This document shows, piece after piece, positions 33,257 through 44,215 of a DNA stretch of 64,000 nt. The stretch's first letter is position 1. Each line of letters begins with the position of its first letter. Below the pieces are notes generated by a model. It was not told where the DNA came from. It saw only the letters and a list, made by a program, of their open reading frames with translations, and ran no database searches. Made by a program: the position numbers and the translations under genes. This DNA comes from Plasmodium relictum (Eukaryota > Apicomplexa > Aconoidasida > Haemosporida > Plasmodiidae): the NCBI RefSeq assembly GCF_900005765.1, contig NC_041687.1, positions 1,054,001 to 1,118,000 on the forward strand. The letters are read 5' to 3'.

Positions 33257-35559
33257 ATGAATAAAGTAGTCGAAAGTAATTTACCTGAAGATAATGAATA
33301 TAAAGAAGAATGTATATTTACATCAATTGATATTTTTAGTGGCCCATATAATTATTTAAATTTTTATTTCATATGTGAAATACTATTTAATGATTTTAGT
33401 TTTATTTCTCCTTATCACTGCTATTTTTTTTTAAGAAATCAATTTGATAATCTAAAAGATGTTGAAACTAATTTTCTGAAAAATACAAATTGTAACACTT
33501 GTGAAAGTGATCCTTTAAATATAATAAATGAAAAAAAGGCAATTGAATTATTTCAAAATGAAAATGTAATTTATTATTGTGAAAATGAAATGACAGATTT
33601 AAAGAGAAAAGAATTTGAGAATATTATTGATATTATAAATAAATTAACTATACCTGATTTAATTGAGATATCTGTATATTTTAATGAGGTAGATTATAAA
33701 TAAATTTACTAAGAATATATTTTTTTTTTTTTTTTTTTCAATAGCAATTTCATTCTTTTAATTTTGTCTATTTTTTGTGATATTTTCCATTTTTATTGTA
33801 ATTTTTTTTTTTCTTTTTTTGTTATTTGTAGAATCCCAATTGGTCAAAGAATAAGTTGATATGGATGGATATGATACAAAGAGATAAATTTAGAAGATAC
33901 GAAAAAATGAGAGAAAATTTAAAAGAGACAGGTAAACGTGAAATCATTTATAAGGTAAATACTGAAGAAATAGAAAGAATGAAAAATAAGAAGATGATAA
34001 AAGATTTTTTATTTTTTGGTGTTTATGAAAATAAAGGGCAAAATAATTTAGGTAGAATTTATATGAATATACGAAATGATTTATTAAAAAATAATGAAAT
34101 TTATACATGGCTTTTAACTAATTGTAATATGCAAACAGATGAAAATTTACTAGCAGACATATTTATTGAAGAAACATATTTAGAAAAAAAATTAATTGAT
34201 AGTAGTGTTATATATAATGATAAACTAATTGAAAAAACCAAAAAAGAGCTTTCAGGAAATATAAATTATACAAGTAATTGCTATTCAGTTGAGGAAAAAA
34301 CAAAAAAATATTGCTTCGAAAAAAAGGAATTTATATCATTTGGTAAAAATGAAAAAAATGATATTATTTGTTTGAATCCGTCTATTTCAAGATTTCATTG
34401 TGTATTATATATTTGTAAAGATTATCATGTTTATCTAATAGATGTTGGTTCTAAATCTAAAACAAAATTAAACGATAATGTTTGCGAAATTCACAAAAAA
34501 TATAAAATTTCAAATAATGATATGATTAGTCTAGGGGTATCCAAGAGAACGTATAAAATAAACATAAATATTGAAAAAGTTTTATCATATTTAGATAAAA
34601 AAAAAAGTGAAATAAATAAAAAAATGAAAATTATAAATGAAGAAATTGAAAATCCCTTAAAATGTAAAAATTTTTTAAAATTAAAAGTTTCTAATATATA
34701 TTACAAATGCAATGAAAACGATATCTTGGATTTTTTTAAAAACTGTGGTCAAATAAAAAAAATACAAATGTATAATGTGCATTCTAAGAATTATTTTAAT
34801 AATTCAAAAAAACCTAGATTTTTAAAAGAAGCATTAATAGAAGTTTACGACAAAGAAACTTCTTCGAAAATTATGCAAAATAATGAATGTTTTTTATATG
34901 GAAGAAAAATTTACATAACTTATCAGCCTATACAAAGTAATGATCATGATTCAACTTTTAAAAAAAATCCAAATTATAGCATTGAAATAACATGTAAAAA
35001 TAGTAAATATAAAGGAGAAAAAATTATCATACCTAATGAAAAATATAATCATAGTAAAAATAAAAATGAAAAAATTTATGATGAAAAAAATAAGGACAAA
35101 AAAATAAATAGAGAAAAGAGTCAGTATAAAAAATTTAGAAGTGAAAGATATTATAAAAATAAGATAAAAAATAATAAAACATATAAAAAAAGAAGTGCAT
35201 CTAGGAAAACCTTAAACAGTGAAAATGAAAGTAGAAGTGAAAGTATGAGTAAAAGAGAAAGTGAAAGTAAAAGCGAAAATGAAATAAGTGAAAAAGAAAG
35301 TGAACATTTTATAAATGTTCAAAAATATAAAAAAAAATATATGGATAAAAAAAATCAAAACATTAGTGTTAATAAAAGAAAGGAAAATAGATATTCAACC
35401 TCTAGTTCTCTTAGGACTTTTTATAGTGAAAGTAGTAGCTCTTATGAGAAATGCATAAAGAGCAAAAAAGAAAAACAAAAAAAAGGTAAAAAATATAAGA
35501 GAAATAATTCTGAAAGTAGAGAAATAAAAAAGAGAAAAAAAGCTGAAATCTCATTTTAA
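33257..35559 (+). CDS. FHA-domain protein with RRM-like and SR-like regions (two exons)
   Basis: Exon 1 is 33257-33688; a phase-0 intron (GTAGAT...TTATTTGTAG, 143 nt) spans 33689-33831; exon 2 is 33832-35559. The product is 719 residues. The N-terminal 290 residues are unrecognised. An FHA phosphothreonine-binding domain lies at about 305-390: FGKNEKNDI, SRFHCVLY and DVGSKSKTKLND carry the conserved Gly-Arg/Lys, Ser-x-x-His and Asn positions. An RRM-like fold follows at about 425-513 (LKVSNIYYKCNENDILDFF, then EALIEVYDKETSSKIM), though its RNP1 aromatics are weak. The tail from about 570 is Lys/Ser/Glu/Arg-rich with SxSE runs. FHA plus SR-like sequence recalls splicing-linked FHA proteins such as SNIP1. 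A role in nuclear RNA metabolism is inferred. Confidence 0.88.
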
Positions 35560-37180
35560 TGCCTATGATGGATTCATAGAACTGTAATAGCATGAATAAT
35601 CTAAGAAAAACTAGAAATGAATATACATAAAAAAAAAAAAAAATTTAATCAAAAATATAATCTTAGCAGATATTTAATTATTATGTAAATTAAAGTATTT
35701 AATATTTTATATATATATATATATATTTAAATCAGAAAAATAATTACAGTGATATTAAAAATTACTCTATTAAATGTATATGAGAAAAAATCAATTATTA
35801 AAATAAAGAAAAAAAAAAATAAATACATTATTAAATATAGTTTACTTACTATGAAGTAAAAGATAGATCAATGAAGTTGTATCATTATAGACAATATTAA
35901 AAAAAAATTAAAGTTCATTTATATATATTTATATATTCTTTTATTCACATTTATTGTTTTGTTTAAGATACAAATGTAATTTTACAAGAAAATTTTCATA
36001 AAATATACAAATCTTTTTGTAAATAAAAAATATAATAGATCAATGGATTTCAATTTAGTGCATGATATCTATTATTTTATTAAGATAATTATTGACCAAA
36101 AATTGTTAAATGATCAGATTAACAAAGAATATAGCAATATGTTATAGAAATAAAATTTTTATAGTATTTATATAATTGTTTGGTAGAAATAAGGGAAAAT
36201 AATATTCCTTATATTTTTATTTCACAACTATGAATAATACATTATTATTTCGAAGAAATTATTTTATGATTATATATGAAAAAACTTTTTTTTTTAGTTG
36301 TAAAAATATTTGCTACTTTTTTTAATAAAAATATGAAGGTGTAATGAACTAATTTTTTAATTTAAATAAATATTAAATAAGTCATTGTAAGAATAAATTT
36401 TAATATAATCATTTGAAATTTCTCAAAATTTTTATATAAGTTTTATATTTAATGAATTATGAAATTTTAAATTTTTAAAAATGTCTTATTAGAAGTACAA
36501 TAAAGTTAATGTGCTGATAATTGTTTTTTTCTTTTTTTTTTATATAATTTTAATGTTTCAATTAATGATAAAAATATAAATGAAATACATTTGTATTTTT
36601 ATTTTTTTTATTTTATTATTATATTTTTTTTTCTTAAAATAAAGGTTATTTTAATTGCTATTATTTTTTCATTCCTTAGAGGTATTAGAAAATAAAAAAA
36701 ATATAAAATAATCAAAAGAGTATGTCTTAAAGAAAATAAAGAAATATCTCGTTAAAAATTTAGAAAAAAAAAATATTTAAAAAATTTACTGTAACTGTTA
36801 TATTCCAACTTTTTGCATATGGACTTGAAAAAATTTACAACTATATAAATGTTTTAATAAAGAATATTTAGTGCATTAGTAAAAAAAAAAAAAAAAATAA
36901 AATAATTTGTACATTATTTGTATACATATTTATGAGAATTATCAGAATACTAGAGCAGGGATCTATTTTATTATATTTTTTCTTTTTTCTTTTTTTTTTT
37001 TTTATTTTAATATTTTTTATAATTTTTATTTTTTTTTTTTTTTTTTTTTTTTTTATGCATGTGAGATATATTGTTTGAAAAAAGAGAAAGATTAAGGTAT
37101 ATTTGTATTAATTTTATTAATGTAAAATTTTCTTTCATATATATATTTAAATATCAATACAAATTTGTTTTTAATTTTGG
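35560..37180. other. Long intergenic region, no gene seen
   Basis: About 1.6 kb between two same-strand genes. Long T runs sit at 36980-37050. The short Phe-rich frame at 36907-37095 is a by-product of these runs. The last 250 nt are probably leader of the methyltransferase gene. Confidence 0.6.
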
Positions 37181-39576
37181 ATGAATAAATTATTATTTTT
37201 TTATATATTTTCTTTTGTTTTTTTTCACAAAAAAATTTTTTGTTCATACCGCATACGTAAAATAAAGAGTAAATCTTTCTGCACATTAAAAGAACTAATA
37301 TTTTTAAAAATAATGAATTCCAATGATAAAAAAGTAATTATTGAAATGGCTTCAAAAAGCACAACAAAAAATAATAATGTTTATTTATCATTAAATAATT
37401 ATGCTAAAAAATTAAAAGAAGAATATTCTAGTACAAAATTGATAAAGAATAATGTTTTAAGCATTTTCAGTTATTCTTTAAAATATATGGATAAAAAAGG
37501 TTTAAACAAATGGTTGAGAAATAATATAAAGGCCCCATTTTACGATACATTTATTCCTAAAAATAAACCATTTGCATATATCAGATTTAAAAGCTTTGAA
37601 GATTTAAAAATATTTGAAAAAATGATAGAAAATAAGCATTTTCATAAGAATGACAGCATGTCAATTATTAAAATAAATAAATCATCAAAATATTCGCAGA
37701 AAAGAAAATTCAATGAAAATATTGATTATATGAATGAAACAAAGAAATTAAAAATTGAAAACCTTCATGAAAATGATAAAAGGGAAGATGAAAAAGAATT
37801 ATTAGATTTACAGAGTATTATAAAAATAAACAAAGCACAAAAAAGTAAAAGTGTTGAAAATTATGTAACTCCTTTTTATAAATATTCATATGAAGACCAA
37901 ATTAACATAAAACATAAATTTTTAAAAAAATGTAAAGATCAAATTTTAAATAATTTAAAGAGTAAATTTATGAAACAGAACTTATTATTTGGAGAAATTG
38001 AAACAGGTCTGCTTGATGAAGAAATGAATATGAGTTATAATAAAAATATTATTGATAATAATGATAATTTAGAAAAAAAAAATAAAAAAAATGAGACAAG
38101 CAGTGATAGTTGCTTTAATAAAACTATATTGAGTAATATAAAATCAAATAATAATAAAAATAGAGAAATAACAATTGATGAAAAAATGAAGTATTATGAA
38201 TTTGAAATAGATAAACCATTATATCCTAATGAAAAAGGAACAAATGGCTATAGAAATAAGTGTGAATTTACTATAGCTCACGACGAAAACAATAATATAG
38301 AAATAGGTTTTGTTGTTGGAAAAATGAAAACAGATTTAAATGAGAACAATATAGATAAAAATGCAAATGAGGATAATAGTTGTAATTTTAGTGAAAATAA
38401 CATAAGTAATAATGCATCTCCAATCAATGAATCACAAAGTACTAGACTTAGAAATAAAAAGCAAAAGCAGTCATACTATTTAAATCCTGTTGTTAATGGT
38501 GTTGATGATTGTATTCATATTCATCCTTGTATGAAAAAAGTTGTTCATGAAATGAAAAATATCATAAAAGATTCAAATTATCCAGTTTTTGATAGAGTTT
38601 ATAAGACAGGTGAGAGAAATAACTATAAAAAAAAAAAAAAAATAATAAATAATATTTAAATATTTCTATATAACAAAAAGTTATAAATATTAAAATATAT
38701 ATGTATATTTTTTTTTTATTTCTAGGTATATGGAGATTACTTATAGTACGTTTAAATAGCAAGAAAGAGTTGATGATTACGGTCCAGACTTATACATTAG
38801 ATCAAAAAAAAAAAAAAGAAATAAAGAAATTATTAATAAATAGATTAACTAAAAAAAAAGATGAACAATTCATGAGTTTTTGTGATTTTAAAGTAGTTTC
38901 TTTATATTTACAAGAACATGATAATTCAAATGATTCTACTGATCAGTCATTAAATGAACATTTGTGGGGGGAAGAATATTTAGAGGAAATTATTTTAAAT
39001 AATCGTTTTTTATTAACACCATCTTGTTTTTTTCAAGTGAATCACTCTAGCTGCGAATTATTATATAAAAAAGTTATTGATTATATAAATATAAATAAAA
39101 AAAAAAAAAATTACATATTTGATTTATGTTGTGGAACAGGTACTATTAGCATTTGTGCTTCTAATGAAATAAAAGAAGAAGTAAATATTATTGGTATAGA
39201 TATATGTGAAGGTAGTATTATTTGTGCGAATAAAAATGCAGAAATAAATAAAATTAAAAATTATAAATTTATTCAAGGAAGAGTTGAAGAATTGTTTGCA
39301 AATGAAATTAAGAATGTGAAAGAAGACGATTCCAATATAATAGTCATAGTAGACCCTCCTAGGAGTGGCTTGGCTAATAGTGTTATTAATATTTTAAGTG
39401 CACACCATTTTATAAATCAAATAATTTATGTTTCATGTAACCCTATAACTTTAATAAATAATGTAACAAATATCTTATTTCAAAATGAAAATTTAAAAAT
39501 TAAAAATTTGGCTTTTGTTGATATGTTTCCTCATACATTCCATGTTGAATGTATCACAAATATTATAAAAATGTAA
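37181..39576 (+). CDS. TRMT2A: TRMT2A/TrmA-like tRNA (uracil-5)-methyltransferase (two exons)
   Basis: This enzyme uses S-adenosylmethionine to methylate C5 of a uridine in tRNA, forming m5U54 in the family. Exon 1 is 37181-38609; the intron is 38610-38725 (GTGAGA...TTTCTAG); exon 2 is 38726-39576. The split codon gives Gly477 in YKTG|IWRLLIV, and the product is 759 residues. An RRM-like segment (about 120-150, PFAYIRFKSFEDLKIFEKMI) resembles the N-terminal RRM of TRMT2A. The catalytic part has DLCCGTGTISI (SAM binding, from Asp609), VDPPRSG (685-691) and YVSCNP with nucleophile Cys714, then DMFPHTFHVE. Low-complexity inserts break the middle. The N-terminus (MNKLLFFYIFSFVFF) is hydrophobic like a signal sequence, so either organellar targeting or a downstream Met start is possible. 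Confidence 0.93.
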
Positions 39577-39931
39577 AAATAGTTGTAATATTGTAAAAAA
39601 CAAAAAATTATTAAGCTTTAACTTATAATCATTAAAATTTTTACTGTTTTCGTAAACAATATTTTTTTATGAAAGTTTATTTTAAGTAATAATTTAAAAA
39701 AAAATTAAAAAAAAAAAAATATAAAAAATAAAAACAAAAAAATAATTGTAAAAAATATTTAAATATTCATCTTTTTAAAAACATTCATATAAATTTTTTG
39801 TTTAAAATTTATTTTATAAATAGAAATATTGTAGAAATTTTATTAAATATTATGCTTGGTCATTTATTTTTTTTTTTTTCTTGACACATTTATATTTTTT
39901 TTTATTTTTTTTTTTTTTTTCACAAATCAAT

Positions 39932-39971
<40 letters not shown>

Positions 39972-40440
39972 TTAATAAAAATTTTTTTTTTTTTATTTTT
40001 TTTTTTTTTTTTTTTTTAATATTGTTCAAATAATGCATCAATAAAAAAAAATGTTTGTTCATCAAATTCAAAATTTTAACACAATTTTAATTTTAATATG
40101 TTTGCATATACATATATATATATATTCATTTTTTATTTGTATAACATATTACATAATAAACATCTAGGCAATGAATAAAAGGCCAAAAAAAAAAAAAAAA
40201 ATTAATATTAAGTATTTATAGTGATTTTTTTTAAATGTTTTTTTAGAGTAATAAACTTTTTAGATATAAATAATTTCAAATCTTAAAAATTATTTAGTTT
40301 TATGTATGTTTTTCAAGTATGAATTTGTTTAATATTTTTTAAAATAAAAAAAAAAGTAATTAAAATTAAAATTTTATGAATTTAATAACTTACAACTATG
40401 TATTTTTGTCTTATATTTCTTTTCTACATTTTTTAATAAA
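39577..40440. other. Intergenic region dominated by T runs
   Basis: About 0.9 kb without a gene. Its centre is a chain of very long poly-T tracts. The Lys-rich antisense frame here is simply poly-A read as AAA codons. Confidence 0.7.
39869..40018. repeat. Cluster of poly-T tracts
   Basis: Several T runs of up to about 30 nt are separated by short A-rich spacers, two of which are similar (aatcaatagaaa and aaattaataaaaa). Lengths here may not be reliable in any assembly. Confidence 0.9.
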
Positions 40441-43400
40441 ATGAAAATATTAAGAATTCTTATATTGTATGTTTTCTTTTTTTTTTGCAATTCTGAGGAT
40501 ACATCAGTAAATAACTCAGATAAATTTTTAAATAAGAGTCTTATAGATGCTTTAAATTATAAATTTAATATAAATGATGTAATGGATATTTTTGAAAAAA
40601 TATTCAAGGACAATTTTGATGATTTCAAAATTGAAGAACAAAATAATGACACAAAAAATTTAGAATTTAAAAAATTTCTTTTTAATAAATCTAATTATGA
40701 TTTTTCATATGAGTCATTTAAAGAATACTGTAATTTTTTTTTTTTATTATTTAATTGAACAATTAAGATTGTATTGATTTTATGAGTTATATATATAATA
40801 TACAATTTTCGTTACTTAGGTTTATGCATATGAAATTACGAAATGACGATTATTTTACCAACGATTTCACTTTTTTTTTTTTTTTTTTTTAGGTTTAAAT
40901 GAAGTTATAAATAATGATAGATGTAAAAAATTAAATAAGCACAATATAGCTCAAATAACTAGTAAAATTAGTAGTAAATTTCAATCAAAATTCTACAAAG
41001 AAGTAAATGAAATAAAATATTACATCTTTGAGATTATAAAATTACTAAATAAAAATGACGAATTAAATAACAATATTAAAACTACATTTGATAAAATAAA
41101 AAATTCTAAAAGTGGAATAAATAAAGTTATGAGTAAAAAATACAATAATACAAGTTCAATAGTTAAATATTTTGAAGAAATTTCTTATAATTTTAAACAT
41201 GAAAACAAAAATTTAAGCCTCTATGAAATGCTGGTAGAATATGGAAAAGAATTAAATAAAGTAGTTAAGGATGCACTGATTGAATATGTGCATAGGTATA
41301 GAAAAACAAAAAAATATCAAAAAAAAATTGAAGGTGATATAAATAGGAATGCTAAAATGTTATCAAAACTGCATAGAAAGATTATTTTAAGTATTTATTA
41401 TATGATTTCAGATATGAATAAAACTAATAAAAAAATTAGTAAGTTCATAGATAAAAAGGTTAAAGAATATCATGAATGGGTAAATGAAGAAAATGCTAAT
41501 TATGCTAAAAATATAAATAATTTGAAGCTACATGCAGATTTTAACTTGGAGGAACTTAATAAAGTTATTAATATTTCAAAAGAAAAACTTAAAAAAAATA
41601 ATATATCCTTCATTAATATGAGTAAATATTTAACTTTTCAAGATACAAGCAAAACTATTATGTCTATTATGCACTTTCTGAATAATAAATACTCCAAAGA
41701 TGTTAAAATTATTCTTTTATACAATGAAGAATACAATAATTTTAAGTTTAGTAATATTATGAAAACCCCAAAACAATGTTCATGTGAAATAAACACTAAA
41801 TCAGTAGATAATTACAATTTTGATCATTTAAATTATATTGAATCTAATAAATATGAAAAGATATTAAAGTCTAATATCAACGAAAAAAATGATTTTAAAC
41901 ATATAGACAAAAAAAAAATAGAAAATATTATGAATGAAATATTTTTTTTAGATAAAGAAAATGATAATTGTTGGATAAAAGAAAAAGAGTTAATATATGA
42001 TAAAGACAATATTTCATATAGTGACTTAAATACAAAAATACAAAAATATACTAATACGATGGAGGAGAATATTAATACAGTTAAAGATGATTTTCTTTTT
42101 AAACCCACTATAAAAAGACACGTACTTAGTTTAAGAAACTTGCTTAATAGTATCATTTTTAATTTTAATAAATATATATATTCATTCGAAAAAAAATTCG
42201 ATGTACATAGTATATATGATAAATACGATGAAATAGCCAAAAATAAATTAAAAACTGATGAAAAGGATTCTAGTGAAAATGAAAACGAAGATGAAAACAA
42301 AAATAAAAAAAAAGATGAGAATGAAACTGAAAAAAAGACCGAAAATGAAAATGAAAAGAAAGAGGAAGGTGAAACTGAAAAAAAGATCGAAAATGAAAAT
42401 GAAAATGATAATGAAAAAAAAGAGGAAGGTGAAACTGAAAAAAAGACCGAAAATGAAAATGAAAATGAAAATGCAAAGAAAGAGGAAGGTGAAACTGAAA
42501 AAAAGACTGAAAATGAAAATGAAAATGAAAAGAAAGAGGGAGGTGAAACTGAAAAAAAGACCGAAAATGAAAATGAAAAGAAAGAGGAAGGTGAAACTGA
42601 AAAAAATACCGAAAATGAAAATGAAAATGAAAAGAAAGAGGAAGGTGAAACTGAAAAAAAGATCGAAAATGAAAATGAAAATGAAAAGAAAGAGGGAGGT
42701 GAAACTGAAAAAAAGATCGAAAATGAAAATGAAAATGAAAAGAAAGAGGGAGGTGAAACTGAAAAAAAGACCGAAAATGAAAATGAAAATGAAAAGAAAG
42801 ATGAAGGTGAAAATGAAAAAGAAGGTGAAGGTGAAAGTGAAAGTGAAAAAGAAATTTCAGGTGAAAATGAAGATGATGATGATGATGACGATGATGGTGA
42901 TGACGATGATAGTGATGAAAATGATTATGAAGAAAATAAGGGTCGCAATAAATATAAAAATAATACATCAAAACGTGGGATTGGAATCATAAAGCATCTA
43001 TGGAGAATACCAATTCTTAAAAATTTATATAATAATTATTATAAAAAAAAGGTTCAGAAATATACTAAAGATATAAAAGAAGTTCATATATGTGAAAAAA
43101 AAAATTTTAATTTAGGAAAATCATATAATAAATTCAATACATTAAATTATGAAGAATTAATAAAAGAAATTAGTGAAAATTTATTATATGCCGTACCGGA
43201 TGTTGATTATATATTAGAAGCTTTAGAAATATTTAACAAAAAAAAAAAGTCAAAAAAAAAAAGAAACGTTTTCTATGAAGCATTTTATGGGGATAATTAT
43301 TTTGTTACAAAATCAAAAGGATTTCATATTGAATCGTTTATTTATCCTTACTTTGAAGCTTTAAATATACAATTAAAAAAATTGAAAACTTGCTTTATGG

Positions 43401-44215
43401 AGAATTATTATGAATGCATGAAAAAATATGTTAGAGAAAATCTTTCAAAAAAAAAGTTAGATCAAAAAATTTTAATTGTTTATTTAGGAAAGTTTAAGGA
43501 AGAAATATTCAAACTACCAACATCAACAATTTCAGAAGATTTAAAAAAAGAGCATTTGAAACTATTCTTAGAAAATGAAGAAGAACATAATTGCTTTAAT
43601 AATTTTTTAATTAAAAAATATAGAGACGAATATACTTTTTTTGAAAGTATCAAAGCTTACGTACTATTACATTCTAAATACAAAGATTTAAATAAGAATA
43701 ATATTAATTTTAATTTTTATGTTTCTTATATTTTTAAAAAGGAAATACAGTTTATGCCCTTATCTTATTATTACGATTCAATAATTTACTGTAAAGTAGT
43801 TCTTGCTACATCTAAATACGGAAATCAAGAGATTGTTCCAATTGACGATGAAATAATAAAAGTTATTTTACTTCTTTCATTAGATAATAAAGAAAAAAAT
43901 GTTCATTACTTAATTTTGTCAGAAGTTACAAGTGATACAAATTTTCCCTTATTAAAAAATAAAAGAGGAATTATTAAACTTTATAGAGTATCTTTTGAAA
44001 AACCTCATTTGCATTTAATAAACAAAAGATATAAAATTAAAACAACAAAAAAAATGAAAGTTATTTTAGAAAAAGAAGTAATTCTTAATAATAATACAAA
44101 AAAAGTAAAAGATTATATAGATACATTTTATGAAATTATGAATAAAATAATGGAAAATAATATCAACTTAGAATTAGTAGGTAAATCTTTTTTTGTTCAT
44201 TTAAATACAATATGA
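40441..44215 (+). CDS. Secreted Glu-rich repeat protein of unknown function (two exons)
   Basis: Exon 1 is 40441-40729; the intron is 40730-40892 (GTAATT... long poly-T, AG); exon 2 is 40893-44215. The split codon gives Cys97 (KEY|C|LNEVINNDRCKK), and the product is 1203 residues. A signal peptide is clear (MKILRILILYVFFFFCNSE); there is no other membrane span. Residues about 100-550 look helical and coiled (e.g. DMNKTNKKISKFIDKKVKEY). Residues about 555-735 are a Glu/Lys/Asn/Thr repeat array, followed by an Asp run (about 755-775). Residues about 780-1203 look folded again, with YYDSIIYCKVVLATSKYGNQ and LLSLDNKEKNVHYLILSEVT. The family is unknown. The architecture suggests a protein in the secretory path, such as parasitophorous vacuole or surface, but no PEXEL motif was evident. 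Confidence 0.87.
42323..42806 (+). repeat. Tandem coding repeat GETEKKTENENEKKEE, about nine units
   Basis: About nine units of 48-60 bp encode G-E-T-E-K-K-(T/I)-E-N-E-N...-K-K-E-E. Units differ mainly by insertion or loss of an Asn-Glu pair (6 bp), giving 16-, 18- and 20-residue units. The sense strand is almost all purine, so three frames stay open across it. Confidence 0.93.

Noticed and set aside
36907-37286. Small Phe-rich and Lys-rich frames upstream of the tRNA methyltransferase
   Set aside because: They are created by poly-T tracts, have no usable ATG with coding context, and overlap the start of the real gene on the other strand.
39850-40071. Lys-rich 73-codon antisense frame
   Set aside because: It is poly-A read as AAA codons.
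42258-42992. Lys/Met-rich frame (244 codons) overlapping the Glu-rich gene, and a His/Phe-rich antisense frame at 42270-42971
   Set aside because: Both are products of the purine-only tandem repeat, which has no stops in several frames. They have no ordered sequence outside the repeat.
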